Source: Sphingomonadales bacterium UBA656 | GTDB lineage: Bacteria > Pseudomonadota > Alphaproteobacteria > Sphingomonadales > Sphingomonadaceae | NCBI GenBank assembly: GCA_002299895.1 | Contig: DBOC01000007.1 | Location: 15,529-79,528 of the forward strand | Reading direction: 5' to 3' | DNA: 64,000 bases | In this document: one piece after another, positions 16,374 to 26,270 of the stretch | Layout: the number at the start of each line of letters is the position of its first letter | Numbering within the stretch: position 1 is the first letter of the stretch | The notes under the pieces: generated by a model | What the model was told of the DNA's origin: nothing | Seen by the model: the letters and a program-made list of their open reading frames with translations, nothing else | The model's database searches: none | Made by a program: the position numbers and the translations under genes

Positions 16374-18950
16374 CTAAACCGCCATTTTCAACCCGCCATC
16401 GCCTTCGTCCACCATCACCGTGGCGCCATCGGAGATGCCGCCGCGCAAGAGCATGTCTGCTAGCGGGTCTTGGAGATAGCGTTGGATGGCGCGTTTTAGG
16501 GGGCGTGCGCCATAGACTGGGTCATAGCCGACGCGCCCAAGCCATGCTTTAGCTTCATCGGACAAGGACAGAGTGATCTTGCGATCTTTGAGCAAATTTT
16601 GCACGTGCTGCACCTGAATATCGACGATCGGGGCCATATGATCGGCGCCCAAACGGTGGAACAATATGACCTCGTCCAAGCGGTTCAGAAATTCGGGCCG
16701 GAAATGCGCGCGCACGATCTCCATGACTTGCGGTTCGACCTCTTTCACATCCTGCCCGTCTTCCAACGCGGCGAGATGCTGGCTCCCCAGATTGGATGTC
16801 AGGATGATGAGCGTGTTGGAGAAATCGACGGTGCGGCCCTGACCATCGGTCAGGCGGCCATCATCCAACACCTGTAGCAGGATATTGAAAACGTCCGCAT
16901 GGGCCTTTTCCACTTCGTCGAACAACACGACCTGATAAGGCCGGCGGCGGACAGCTTCGGTCAGCACGCCGCCTTCTTCATAACCGACATAGCCCGGAGG
17001 CGCACCGACCAGCCGCGCGACGCTGTGCTTTTCCATAAATTCGGACATGTCGATACGCACCATCGCATTGTCGTCGTCGAACAAGAACGACGCGAGCGCT
17101 TTTGTCAGCTCGGTCTTGCCAACGCCCGTTGGCCCCAGGAACAAGAACGAACCAAGGGGGCGGTTCGGGTCCTGAAGCCCGGCGCGCGACCGGCGTACCG
17201 CCTTGGACACCGCTTCGACGGCATCTTTCTGACCGATAACGCGCGCGCCGATAAGTTGCTCCATATTGAGCAATTTATCGCGTTCGCCCTCCAACATTTT
17301 GTCGACAGGTATGCCGGTCCAGCGGCTGACGACGCTGGCGATGTCTTGCGCGGTCACTTCTTCGCGCAGCATGGCATTGCCGGCGGCGGCCTCGGCGACC
17401 TCCAGTTGCTTTTCCAGCCCGGGTATCGTGCCATATTGCAGCTCGCCCGCCTTGGCGAGGTCGCCGGACCGCTGCGCCTGTTCCAATTCGATGCGCGCGC
17501 CATCCAGAAGTTCTTTGATTTTGGCTTCGGCAGATATTTTGTCTTTTTCCGCCTGCCAACGCTGCGTCAGTTCGAGCGATTGCTGCTCCAGATTGGCAAG
17601 CTCGCCCTCCAGATTAGCCAGACGGTCCTTGGACGCCGCATCGCTTTCCTTACCCAAGGCTTCGCGTTCAATCTTTAACTGGATGATCCGGCGGTCGAGC
17701 GTTTCAATCTCTTCTGGCTTGGACTCAACCTCCATCCGCAGGCGCGACGCGGCCTCGTCCATCAAGTCGATGGCTTTGTCAGGCAAGAAACGGTCGGCAA
17801 TATAGCGGTGCGATAGCGTCGCCGCGCTGACCAGTGCGCTATCGGTAATACGCACGCCATGGTGCAGCTCATATTTCTCCTTCAACCCACGCAGGATGGA
17901 GATGGTATCCTCGACCGTGGGTTCGCCGACAAAAATCGGCTGAAACCGGCGTTGAAGTGCCGGGTCTTTTTCGACGTGCTTTTGATATTCATCGAGTGTG
18001 GTTGCGCCAATGCAATGCAGCTCCCCGCGCGACAAAGCTGGCTTGATGAGGTTGGCGGCATCCATCGCGCCTTCGCCTTTGCCCGCGCCGATTAATGTAT
18101 GCATTTCGTCGATGAATAAGATGATGTCGCCTTCGGCTTGCTTGACCTCATCAAGCACGCCCTTGAGGCGCTCTTCAAATTCGCCGCGATATTTTGCGCC
18201 CGCGATCAACGCACCCATGTCGAGCGACAACAATTTGCGATGCTTCAGGCTATCGGGCACGTCGCCATTGGCGATACGCAAGGCCAGCCCTTCGGCTATC
18301 GCCGTTTTGCCGACACCGGGTTCGCCGATGAGTACGGGGTTATTTTTTGTACGGCGCGCAAGGATTTGGATCGTGCGGCGGATTTCTTCGTCGCGGCCGA
18401 TGACCGGATCCAACTTTCCGGCTCGCGCGACTTCGGTCAGGTCACGCGCAAATTTCTTCAGCGCGTCATACCGGTCCTCTGCCCCTGCGGTATCGGCGGT
18501 GCGGCCACCCCGCAGGGCGTTGATTGCAGCGTTTAGCCCTTCGGCGGTGACGGCTGCCGCGGCCAACGCCTTGCCGGCGGCGCTGGTCTTGGCGAGCGCC
18601 AACGCCAGCAACAGACGCTCTAAGGTGACATAGCTGTCGCCTGCCTTTTGCGCGACCTGTTCGGCGGCATCGAGCACGCGCACGGCATCATTGTCGAGAC
18701 CGGGGGTCTGCTGCGCGCCGCCGCCCGATACCGCAGGCACCTTTGCGAGCGCCGCGTCCGTCTCGCGCAACGCGGTCGCCGCATCGCCACCAGCGGCCTT
18801 GATGAGGCCAGACGCCATGCCCTGCTCATCTTCAAGCAAGGCTTTCAGGAGATGCTCAGGCCCTATCCGCTGATGGCTCATGCGAATGGCAACGGTCTGC
18901 GCGCTTTGCAGAAAACCCTTGGCGCGGTCCGTAAATTTCTCGAGGTTCAT
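16374..18950 (-). CDS. clpB: ClpB, disaggregating AAA+ chaperone
   Basis: Hexameric ATPase that rescues aggregated proteins with DnaK. The 858-residue protein has normal length and full domain order: N-terminal domain (about 1-145), then AAA-1 with Walker A GEPGVGKTA (about 204-212) and DEMHTLIGAG. The middle coiled-coil domain spans about 400-520. AAA-2 follows with Walker A GPTGVGKTE (about 604-612) and DEVEKAH. Upstream on the minus strand is a sigma-32-like promoter and, in the leader, a long near-perfect palindrome. This fits heat-shock control, though it is not proven. Confidence 0.97.
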   Translation of the reverse strand: MNLEKFTDRAKGFLQSAQTVAIRMSHQRIGPEHLLKALLEDEQGMASGLIKAAGGDAATALRETDAALAKVPAVSGGGAQQTPGLDNDAVRVLDAAEQVAQKAGDSYVTLERLLLALALAKTSAAGKALAAAAVTAEGLNAAINALRGGRTADTAGAEDRYDALKKFARDLTEVARAGKLDPVIGRDEEIRRTIQILARRTKNNPVLIGEPGVGKTAIAEGLALRIANGDVPDSLKHRKLLSLDMGALIAGAKYRGEFEERLKGVLDEVKQAEGDIILFIDEMHTLIGAGKGEGAMDAANLIKPALSRGELHCIGATTLDEYQKHVEKDPALQRRFQPIFVGEPTVEDTISILRGLKEKYELHHGVRITDSALVSAATLSHRYIADRFLPDKAIDLMDEAASRLRMEVESKPEEIETLDRRIIQLKIEREALGKESDAASKDRLANLEGELANLEQQSLELTQRWQAEKDKISAEAKIKELLDGARIELEQAQRSGDLAKAGELQYGTIPGLEKQLEVAEAAAGNAMLREEVTAQDIASVVSRWTGIPVDKMLEGERDKLLNMEQLIGARVIGQKDAVEAVSKAVRRSRAGLQDPNRPLGSFLFLGPTGVGKTELTKALASFLFDDDNAMVRIDMSEFMEKHSVARLVGAPPGYVGYEEGGVLTEAVRRRPYQVVLFDEVEKAHADVFNILLQVLDDGRLTDGQGRTVDFSNTLIILTSNLGSQHLAALEDGQDVKEVEPQVMEIVRAHFRPEFLNRLDEVILFHRLGADHMAPIVDIQVQHVQNLLKDRKITLSLSDEAKAWLGRVGYDPVYGARPLKRAIQRYLQDPLADMLLRGGISDGATVMVDEGDGGLKMAV

Positions 18951-18971
18951 GCGCTATTTCCTAAATGTCGA

Positions 18972-18997
18972 TGGCGGCTTTGTGCACAAAGCCACCA
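18972..18997 (-). promoter_or_regulatory. Near-perfect 26-base palindrome in the clpB leader
   Basis: The central 18 bases (18976-18993, GGCTTTGTGCACAAAGCC) are a perfect palindrome; three more base pairs follow outside a single mismatch. It lies 22 bases upstream of the clpB ATG, downstream of the sigma-32-like promoter. In RNA it would form a hairpin in the leader; in DNA it could be an operator. The sequence does not decide between them. Confidence 0.5.
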
Positions 18998-19008
18998 TGC
19001 CTATTCAG

Positions 19009-19037
19009 AATGTAGTGCGGCATTCCTGCGACACAAG
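19009..19037 (-). promoter_or_regulatory. Sigma-32-like promoter upstream of clpB
   Basis: On the minus strand CTTG (19034-19037) is followed after 18 bases by CTACATT (19009-19015). This resembles the alphaproteobacterial heat-shock promoter pattern CTTG-N17/18-CYTATNT. The -10 part matches only partly. Confidence 0.35.
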
Positions 19038-19038
19038 T

Positions 19039-19070
19039 GCGGCGCCCATTGCACGCAAATGGGACGCCGC
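19039..19070 (-). terminator. Stem-loop just after the aminopeptidase gene
   Basis: A 12-bp GC-rich stem with one bulged base (19039-19050 with 19058-19070) and a 7-base loop, six bases downstream of the aminopeptidase stop. No T run follows, so it may be a weak or Rho-assisted terminator, or an RNA-stabilising structure. It lies next to the clpB promoter-like site. Confidence 0.45.
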
Positions 19071-19075
19071 TAACC

Positions 19076-20638
19076 TTATCTCCAATTACGGGCAAGCGCA
19101 TCCAGCAGTTGCACGCCCCAGCCCGATGCGCCCTTTGGCGTCACTGGCCCAGACCTGTCCGCCCAATTAACGCCTGCAATATCAAGATGTGCCCAAGGAA
19201 TATTTTTATCGACGAAGAAGCCAACGAAGGTGGCGCCTAGACCTGCACCTGGGCCGCCGCCCTCAACGACGTTTTTGATGTCGGCAATGTCGGATTTCAT
19301 ATCATCGAGATAATTTTTGTGCAGCGGCATCCGCCACACATCTTCGCCCGTTGCCGTGCCCGCTGCGGTAACCGCTGCTGCCAATTTGTCATCGCGGCTG
19401 AACAGGCCAGCATATTCGTCATTCAACGCGCTAACGATAGCGCCTGTCAGCGTCGCCATGTTTACCAAAGCGCCGGGCTTTTTATTGGAAATCACATATT
19501 CATTGGCGTCCGCCATGACCAAACGGCCTTCGGCATCGGTATTGAGGATCTCAATGGTCTTACCGCTCATCGTACGCACGACATCGCCGGGACGCTGCGC
19601 ATTGCCGCCGGGCATATTTTCGGCCAGCGCGGCCACGCCGATGACGTTCACTGATGCCTTTGACTTTGCGAGCGACAATACAGCGCCCATGATGCTGGCT
19701 GCGCCAGACATGTCCGCCTTCATCTCCCACATGCCAGCCCCCGGTTTCAACGAAGTGCCACCGGAATCGAAAGTAATGCCCTTGCCGACCATAGCCAATG
19801 GCGCACTATCACCTGCACCGCGATATTCGACGATCATCAGGCGCGACGGGCGGCGCGACCCTTGGCCAACACCGACCAGCGATCCCATGCCCAATTTGCG
19901 CATCATCGGTTCATCTAGCACTTCAATTTTGACATTTGCGGTGTTGCCGAAAGCCGCGCGCACGCGCTCAACAAAGGTTTCGGGATAGATGACGTTGGCA
20001 GGTTCCGCCGCCAGATCACGCGACAAGGAAACGCCCTCTGCCAGCGCCGAATGGCGCGACTTCCACAAGGCCTCAGCGCCGCCCGCATCGCCGCTGATGA
20101 TGGTCACAGGGTTCATAGGCGGGGTTTTGCGATCGACGGTTTTGTAACGGTCGAACCGATATTGGCCCATGGCATAGCCCAAGGCCGCTGCAGCGGCTTC
20201 GTCTTGGTTGAGGTCGCCTGTGATGGTGATGGCTTGACCTTCATCGCGTAAATCCTGCGCAGCTTTGCCCGATGCGTTGCGGATGTGCATCACGCGGTCG
20301 CCTGCTTCGCCAACGCCGCTCAGCACTATGCGTGCATAACTACCAATGCCGCGTAGCGACAAGGCGCTGCCTTCTTTGCCTTCAAATTTCGCCGAAGCGA
20401 TGGCCGCATTCAATGCTTGCGCCGTTGCTGCATCCACCACATTGGCGGGCAGCGTCGCGTTGCGCATCAATATCACCAAAGCGCCGGAGGTTGGCGCGGT
20501 CGTAGCGAAATTGATGGGGCGCGTTTGCGAATGCGTTGCCGAGGATGGCGATATGCCCGAGCCAATGACGTCAGCTTGCGCAAATGCGGGGGTGATTGCG
20601 GCGCTTGCCAAAGCAAGTGCGAAGAAGCTGCGATGCAT
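19076..20638 (-). CDS. Exported M17 leucyl aminopeptidase
   Basis: Zn/Mn-dependent aminopeptidase of family M17, here with an N-terminal Sec signal peptide (about 1-21, ending TPAFAQ), so periplasmic. E. coli PepA is cytoplasmic. The 520-residue protein has the catalytic block complete: Lys286 and Asp291 (GKGITFDSGG), Lys298, Asp309 (MKADMSG), and Asp368, Glu370 and Arg372 in the signature NTDAEGRL (366-373). The ATG at 20638 begins the signal peptide. The frame stays open about 130 codons further upstream but that part crosses the divergent gene and looks non-coding. It is divergent from a penicillin acylase gene, another exported hydrolase. Confidence 0.94.
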   Translation of the reverse strand: MHRSFFALALASAAITPAFAQADVIGSGISPSSATHSQTRPINFATTAPTSGALVILMRNATLPANVVDAATAQALNAAIASAKFEGKEGSALSLRGIGSYARIVLSGVGEAGDRVMHIRNASGKAAQDLRDEGQAITITGDLNQDEAAAAALGYAMGQYRFDRYKTVDRKTPPMNPVTIISGDAGGAEALWKSRHSALAEGVSLSRDLAAEPANVIYPETFVERVRAAFGNTANVKIEVLDEPMMRKLGMGSLVGVGQGSRRPSRLMIVEYRGAGDSAPLAMVGKGITFDSGGTSLKPGAGMWEMKADMSGAASIMGAVLSLAKSKASVNVIGVAALAENMPGGNAQRPGDVVRTMSGKTIEILNTDAEGRLVMADANEYVISNKKPGALVNMATLTGAIVSALNDEYAGLFSRDDKLAAAVTAAGTATGEDVWRMPLHKNYLDDMKSDIADIKNVVEGGGPGAGLGATFVGFFVDKNIPWAHLDIAGVNWADRSGPVTPKGASGWGVQLLDALARNWR

Positions 20639-20728
20639 AGAGGGACTTTCCTTTCCGTAAATCTTGGTTATGCCGACTATGTAAGCAAATGGACCGATGT
20701 GACAAGGTCTCATTGCAGGGGGAATTAT

Positions 20729-22837
20729 ATGCGGAAATTTTTGTGGGCGTCCTTGGCGCTTGTCGGTATCGTTGCGGGTGCAGGCGCGTTGTGGGAGCCG
20801 TTGGCGGCCACGGGATATGAAATGCCAAAGCGCACTTATGACGTGGAAATTGTGCGCGACGAATTTGGCGTACCGCATATCAACGGCAAGACGGATGCCG
20901 ATACCGCTTATGGCCTGGCCTTTGCCCATGCAGAAGATGATTTCTCGACGATACAGGATGTCGTGGCCATGACGCGTGGGCGCTATGGCGCGCTTGCCGG
21001 ATCCGATGGGGCTAAGGTCGATTATGTAATGCACCTGTTGGGTGCGCGCGAGACTGCCGAGAAGCGCTATATGGAATTGTCACCCGAAGTCCGCGCGGTG
21101 GCAGAGGCTTATGCCGCGGGTGTGAACCATTATGCGTCCAAACATCCTGAAGAAGTCCGCCTGTCGAAGCTGTTTCCCGTAACCGGGCAAGATATCGTCA
21201 CGGGCTTCGTGCTGCGTGCGCCGTTCTTCTACGGTCTAGATTCTGTCATTGGCGCGTTGACCGAAGGCAAACCACAGCCAAAGGAGAGTGCCGCGCCGAT
21301 GACGCCCATTGGGCGGGATCCGGAAATGAACGGTTCTAATGCCTTTGCGATAGCGCCCAAGCGTATGGCCGATGGCAAGACATGGCTGATTTCCAATTCG
21401 CACCAACCGTATGAAGGTCAAGTTGCGTGGTACGAAGCCGTCACGCATTCGGGTGAGGGTCTGGATATGGCGGGGGCCTTGTTCCCCGGATCGCCTTTCG
21501 TTTTGTTGGGCCACAATCGTCATTTGGGCTGGACCAATACCGTCAACCGCCCTGACCTGATCGATGTCTATAAATTGGTGATGAACAAAGCGGGCGACCA
21601 ATATCGTTATGATGGCAAATGGATGCCCTTGTCATCGAAGCGCATCTGGCTGCCGGTGAAAATGGGACCGTTCAATTTGCCGGTGCCGCAGACGGTATAC
21701 CGTTCCATCCACGGGCCGGTCATCAAAAATGACAAGGGCTATTTCGCGATCCGCTATGCGGGCATCGACAATGTAAAAGTCGTTGAGCAATATTATCGCA
21801 ATACCAAAGCGACGAATTGGGACGAATGGACCCAATCGATGGCGATTGGCGGTATTCCCGCGACGAACTTCATTTATGCCGACAAGACTGGCCGCGTTGC
21901 CTATATTTACAACGCGCTCTTCCCCGACCGTAAACCGGGATATGATTATACCAAGCTGCTTCCGGGCGACACATCGGCAGCCATGTGGGCAGGGCCCGTT
22001 GGCTTTGACCGTTATCCCAAGATTGTGAACCCTGCATCGGGCTTTGTCCAGAACGCGAATAACACGCCGTTTCTGGCGGCGGGTCCGGGTTCGGAACTGG
22101 ATCGTTCGGCTTATTCGCCTTATTTGGGCATTGAGCTTGGCATGACAAACCGCGGTTTGCGCGCGACAGAATTGCTGGCCGCAGATACGTCGATTACGCC
22201 GCAAGAGCTGCTCGCGATTAAGATGGACATGATCTATAGCAAAAAAAGCTGGGTCGGGGCATGGATGGCGTCCTTTGCGGCGCTGGATTTGAAAGATGCG
22301 CCCGAACTTGCGGAAGCGCAAAAGCTGCTCGCCAGCTGGGATTGGTCAAGCGATGGCAAGGGCCGCGCGGACGCCTTTGCCGAGCGCATTATCCGCTTTG
22401 GCGCAAGGCGAAACTGGCGCGGGGAAGAGATGCCCGATTCCCGCAAAACCCTGCAGGAGGCTGTCACAGAGTTTAAAGAGCGTTTCGGCCGAATTGACCC
22501 GCCGCTTGCCGATATTCAGCGCCTAAGGCGCGGAAATGTCGATTTGGGGATGCTCGGGGGAACTGATGCGCTGCGCGCGACAACCGCTTGGGACGCCGAT
22601 CAGGCCGACGGCAAAATGCGCGTCCGCCATGGCGATAGCTACATCATGCTGATGCGATGGGACAAGGATGGCAAGGTGCAATCGGAATCGATCCAGCCTT
22701 ATGGTTCGGCGACTACGCGTCCCGAATCGCCGCATTATACCGATCAGATGAAATTGTTCGTTGCGGGCGGGTACAAGCCCGTTCATTTCGAATGGGCTGA
22801 CGCCGTCAAGAATGCAAAACGCCGTTATCGGCCGTAA
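20729..22837 (+). CDS. Penicillin acylase family (S45) N-terminal-nucleophile hydrolase
   Basis: Exported amidase of the Ntn-hydrolase fold, matured by self-cleavage into alpha and beta chains. The 702-residue product has an N-terminal hydrophobic signal segment (about 3-20). The cleavage site and catalytic residue lie at Gly202-Ser203 in NGSNAFAIAP, which begins the beta chain; SNSHQPYEG and GHNRHLGWTNT follow as usual. The ATG at 20729 is chosen, with AGGGGG 6 bases upstream, although the frame is open further 5'. Members act on penicillins, acyl-homoserine lactones or other acyl amides; the substrate here is unknown. It is followed on the same strand by an M16 peptidase gene. Confidence 0.92.
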   Translation: MRKFLWASLALVGIVAGAGALWEPLAATGYEMPKRTYDVEIVRDEFGVPHINGKTDADTAYGLAFAHAEDDFSTIQDVVAMTRGRYGALAGSDGAKVDYVMHLLGARETAEKRYMELSPEVRAVAEAYAAGVNHYASKHPEEVRLSKLFPVTGQDIVTGFVLRAPFFYGLDSVIGALTEGKPQPKESAAPMTPIGRDPEMNGSNAFAIAPKRMADGKTWLISNSHQPYEGQVAWYEAVTHSGEGLDMAGALFPGSPFVLLGHNRHLGWTNTVNRPDLIDVYKLVMNKAGDQYRYDGKWMPLSSKRIWLPVKMGPFNLPVPQTVYRSIHGPVIKNDKGYFAIRYAGIDNVKVVEQYYRNTKATNWDEWTQSMAIGGIPATNFIYADKTGRVAYIYNALFPDRKPGYDYTKLLPGDTSAAMWAGPVGFDRYPKIVNPASGFVQNANNTPFLAAGPGSELDRSAYSPYLGIELGMTNRGLRATELLAADTSITPQELLAIKMDMIYSKKSWVGAWMASFAALDLKDAPELAEAQKLLASWDWSSDGKGRADAFAERIIRFGARRNWRGEEMPDSRKTLQEAVTEFKERFGRIDPPLADIQRLRRGNVDLGMLGGTDALRATTAWDADQADGKMRVRHGDSYIMLMRWDKDGKVQSESIQPYGSATTRPESPHYTDQMKLFVAGGYKPVHFEWADAVKNAKRRYRP

Positions 22838-22931
22838 ACGCCGTTTGTCGAAAATTTTGGGGCATCACATTGTGTTTGCCTGCATCGCCGCTATCTTTGG
22901 CGGCAATGATTTATATCTATAGGAGCAGAAT

Positions 22932-25811
22932 ATGATCCGTAAATTAACGCTTGCCCTGATGATGTCGGGCTCGATGCTTGTGGCGCAGACGCCCGCTTTC
23001 GCACAGTCGGCAGCGCCCGTTTCGAAATTGGTAGATGCGGTCAATATTCCGCATGAAAAATTCACACTCGATAATGGTCTGACCGTTTTGGTCCATGAAG
23101 ACCGCAAGGCGCCCATTGTTGCCGTGTCCATCTGGTATGGCGTCGGGTCCAAGAACGAGCCAAAGGGCAAAACGGGCTATGCCCATTTGTTCGAACATAT
23201 CATGTTCAACGGCAGCGAAAATGCGCCGGGCGATTATTTTGAATATACCAAGAAAATTGGCGCGACCGACCTGAACGGGACCACATGGTTGGACCGCACC
23301 AATTATTTCCAGACCGTCCCGACAACGGCGTTGGAATCCGCCTTGTTCCTCGAAAGCGACCGTATGGGCTATTTGCTCAATGCGGTGACGAAGGAAAAGC
23401 TGGATAACCAGATCGGCGTTGTTTCCAACGAAAAGCGTCAGGGTGACAATCAGCCTTTCGGCTTGGTCGATTATAAGCGTTCCGAGACGCTGTTTCCCGT
23501 TGGCCACCCATATCATCATGATACGATCGGTAGCCTCGAAGATTTGTCAGCGGCTTCGCTCGATGACATGAAAAATTGGTTCATCGACCATTATGGCCCA
23601 AACAACGCCATTCTGGTTCTAGCCGGCGACATCAATGCAGCGCAAGCCAAGCCATTGGTGGAAAAATGGTTCGGCAACATCAAGCGCGGCAAGCAAGTTG
23701 CGCCCGTTAACGCGCCCGTGCCAACGCTCGAAAAAGACGTGAAAATCGTCATGAAGGACAAGGTGCCAACCACGCGTATCTATCGCAACTGGGTGGTGCC
23801 GGGCATTGCCGACCCTGATGCCAATTCACTGTTCATCGCGATGAGCGCGCTTGGCGGTCTGTCGAGTTCGCGTCTGGATAATATTTTGGTGCGTCAGGAA
23901 CAGAGCGTGGTGGGCGTATCTGCTTATCTTATTCCTTTCATGCATGGCAGCTTGGTCAACATTCAAGCGGACGTAAAGCCCGGCGGCGATGCCGATGCCG
24001 TTGCCAAGCGTCTGGATGAAATTTTGGCCGATTATATCAAAACCGGCCCAACCGCCGAAGAAGTGCAGCGCGTTGCCGCAAGCAACATTGCCCAGCAAAT
24101 CGACGGTCTTGAACAGGTTGGCGGCTTTGGCGGCAAAGCCGTCGCTTTGGCCGAAGGCCAATTATATGTGGGGGATTCATCCTTCTACAAAAAGGAATTG
24201 GAGCGCCTTGCTTCGGCAAAGCCAGAGGCGGTCAAGGCCGCGATGCAGAAATGGCTGACACGCCCCGTCCTTGAAATTCGCGTCGAACCTGGCGAGCGTG
24301 AAGCCTATAAGGAAGTCGCTGCGGGATCAGGCAGCCGCACGGGAACCTTGACGGCGCCTGCATTTTACGCGCCTCCCGGTGCCGACGATGCATCTGTGTC
24401 GGCACCCGTCGCTTTTCAGGATCGTAGCAAATTCCCTGAACCCACAAGCACGCCTTCATTGGATTTCCCAACGGTTGAAGAAACAAGCTTAAGCAATGGC
24501 ATTAAAGTCTTCTTCGCGCGCCGTGCGGCGGTGCCAACGGTCCGTGTGGCGGTGAGCTTCAATGCGGGCTATGCGGCGGATCCTGCGGACAAGCGTGGCA
24601 TTGCATCAATGATGTCCACCATGTTGATGGAAGGCACAACATCGCTGACCTCAACACAAATTGCCGAAACCGAAGAGAAATTGGGCGCTGACGTTACGGT
24701 CGGATCGTCACTTGACCGGACGGTAGCGAGTTTGCGCGCGGTCAAGCCGAACCTTGGCCTTTCGCTCGACCTTCTGGCGGATGTTATCAAAAATCCGGCC
24801 TTTGCGACCAATGAGCTGGAGCGCGTTCGCGTTCAGCAACTGACCCGCATCAAGTCGGAAAATAATCAGCCACAGGGCATAGCGGTGCGCCGCTTGCCGC
24901 CATTGCTATATGGTGCGGCGCATCCTTATGGCGGACCACAGACCGGTAGCGGATATGCAGAGACCGTGGCGACGATCAGCCGCGCGGATGTGGCTAATTT
25001 CCATCAGGCATGGATGCACCCATCGAAAGCGGAAATCTTTGTCGTGGGCGACACCAGCCTGAAAGAAATCACGCCGATGTTGGAACAGCGTTTTGGCAAG
25101 TGGGCACCAACCACAGCCGCCGCGCCAGCGAAGAATTTCGCGGTCGCATTGCCTGCGCCTGAATCAAAAATTCTGTTGATTGACCGTCCAAATTCACCGC
25201 AATCCTTGGTGCTTGCGGGTCTAGTTTTGGATGCAAAGGGATCGGACGATTTACTGACCCTGCGCGCTGCGAATGAGATTTTCGGCGGTGACTTCTTGTC
25301 GCGTATCAACATGGACCTGCGTGAAACCAAAGGTTGGTCTTATGGTGTACGCAGCCAAATTAATGGTGCCGAAGATCGCGTCCCATTTTACATGTTCGCG
25401 CCTGTGCAAACCAACCAGACCGGACCATCGGTCAAAGTGTTGATCGATCAGTTGAAGGACTTTAACGGCGCGAAGCCGGTCACGGCGGCTGAACTGGAAA
25501 AGACGATCAAGGGCAATGTCCTCAAACTGCCAGGCAGCTACGAACAATCATCGGCGGTGCTGGGACAAATGCAGGCAGATCGCCTCTACAAACGGCCGTT
25601 CAATTATGCCGAAACATTGGCAAGCAAATATGGCACGCTGACCGCAGCGGCGTTGAATGACGCAATGCGGGTTAAGGTCGATCCATCCAAGGTCACTTGG
25701 TTGGTTGTGGGCGATGCGGCGAAGGTGAAGCCGCAGTTGGAAGCACTTGGATTGCCAATTGAAATGGTGACCGAAGCTGCTAACACCAGTGCAAGCAACA
25801 AAGCTAAATAA
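22932..25811 (+). CDS. Exported M16 family zinc peptidase with two M16 units
   Basis: Pitrilysin-like double-unit metallopeptidase. The 959-residue protein has a signal peptide (about 1-25, ending TPAFAQ). The first unit contains the inverted zinc motif HLFEH at 85-89 (His85, Glu88, His89), so it is the catalytic one. The second unit, from about residue 515, has the same fold but lacks HxxEH (GIASMMSTMLMEG in that place), as is usual for the non-catalytic half. A good ribosome site (AGGAGC) precedes the ATG at 22932. It probably acts on peptides in the periplasm, along with the aminopeptidase and acylase genes nearby. A small gene follows 11 bases later. Confidence 0.93.
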   Translation: MIRKLTLALMMSGSMLVAQTPAFAQSAAPVSKLVDAVNIPHEKFTLDNGLTVLVHEDRKAPIVAVSIWYGVGSKNEPKGKTGYAHLFEHIMFNGSENAPGDYFEYTKKIGATDLNGTTWLDRTNYFQTVPTTALESALFLESDRMGYLLNAVTKEKLDNQIGVVSNEKRQGDNQPFGLVDYKRSETLFPVGHPYHHDTIGSLEDLSAASLDDMKNWFIDHYGPNNAILVLAGDINAAQAKPLVEKWFGNIKRGKQVAPVNAPVPTLEKDVKIVMKDKVPTTRIYRNWVVPGIADPDANSLFIAMSALGGLSSSRLDNILVRQEQSVVGVSAYLIPFMHGSLVNIQADVKPGGDADAVAKRLDEILADYIKTGPTAEEVQRVAASNIAQQIDGLEQVGGFGGKAVALAEGQLYVGDSSFYKKELERLASAKPEAVKAAMQKWLTRPVLEIRVEPGEREAYKEVAAGSGSRTGTLTAPAFYAPPGADDASVSAPVAFQDRSKFPEPTSTPSLDFPTVEETSLSNGIKVFFARRAAVPTVRVAVSFNAGYAADPADKRGIASMMSTMLMEGTTSLTSTQIAETEEKLGADVTVGSSLDRTVASLRAVKPNLGLSLDLLADVIKNPAFATNELERVRVQQLTRIKSENNQPQGIAVRRLPPLLYGAAHPYGGPQTGSGYAETVATISRADVANFHQAWMHPSKAEIFVVGDTSLKEITPMLEQRFGKWAPTTAAAPAKNFAVALPAPESKILLIDRPNSPQSLVLAGLVLDAKGSDDLLTLRAANEIFGGDFLSRINMDLRETKGWSYGVRSQINGAEDRVPFYMFAPVQTNQTGPSVKVLIDQLKDFNGAKPVTAAELEKTIKGNVLKLPGSYEQSSAVLGQMQADRLYKRPFNYAETLASKYGTLTAAALNDAMRVKVDPSKVTWLVVGDAAKVKPQLEALGLPIEMVTEAANTSASNKAK

Positions 25812-25822
25812 GGAGCAAGGAT

Positions 25823-26122
25823 ATGGCAGCAGTTGATGGTGATTGGGACGTAACAATCAAAAGCCCAATGGGTGACCAAAAAGCAGTTTTGACCGTCAAC
25901 AGCGACGGTGGCAGCTTTTCAGGCCAGATGTCCGGTGGACTTGGTTCCATGGACATCGCCAATGGCACTGTTGATGGCGACACGTTGAGCTGGGGCATGG
26001 ACATCACCGTGCCTATGCCGATGCATTTGAACGCCACCGCAACGGTGTCGGGCGATTCCATCACCGGCGAAGTGAAGGCTGGCGCCTTTGGTTCGATGGG
26101 CTTGACCGGCACCCGCAAGTAA
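25823..26122 (+). CDS. Small beta-rich hypothetical protein
   Basis: Function unknown. The 99-residue product is Gly/Ser/Thr/Met-rich, with alternating hydrophobic residues over its whole length (DGDWDVTIKSPMGDQKAVL, VSGDSITGEV), suggesting a small beta barrel or sandwich. No signal peptide or membrane segment. It begins 11 bases after the M16 peptidase gene with AGGAGCAAGGAT upstream, so the two probably share a transcript, ended by the terminator at 26160. I recall similar short proteins next to peptidases in sphingomonads, without assigned role. Confidence 0.75.
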   Translation: MAAVDGDWDVTIKSPMGDQKAVLTVNSDGGSFSGQMSGGLGSMDIANGTVDGDTLSWGMDITVPMPMHLNATATVSGDSITGEVKAGAFGSMGLTGTRK

Positions 26123-26159
26123 TAGCCGCCGCGCGCGTTATGCGCTGATATGCGAAACA

Positions 26160-26197
26160 AAGGCCGTCTATCCAACCGGGTAGGCGGCCTTGTTCTA
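26160..26197 (+). terminator. Terminator after the M16 peptidase operon
   Basis: A 14-bp stem (26160-26173 with 26178-26191, including two G-T wobbles), 4-base loop, followed by TTGTTCT. It stands 37 bases after the stop of the small beta protein gene. Confidence 0.75.
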
Positions 26198-26270
26198 TGT
26201 GCCGCCAATGCTTATGTGGAGTCGGAACGCGTTTCCTCCGAATCGCGATGATCAAGATCGGAGCCACGTC

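Noticed and set aside
16899..17678. Long open frame on the plus strand inside clpB
   Set aside because: It lies entirely antisense to the conserved AAA+ gene and has no family character; a shadow of GC-rich codon use.
20417..20728. 104-codon extension in front of the penicillin acylase
   Set aside because: It overlaps the divergent aminopeptidase gene, lies before a clean signal peptide and has no ribosome site; the ATG at 20729 is preceded by AGGGGG.
20639..21034. N-terminal extension of the M17 aminopeptidase
   Set aside because: It would place a long non-homologous stretch before a typical signal peptide and run through the divergent acylase gene.
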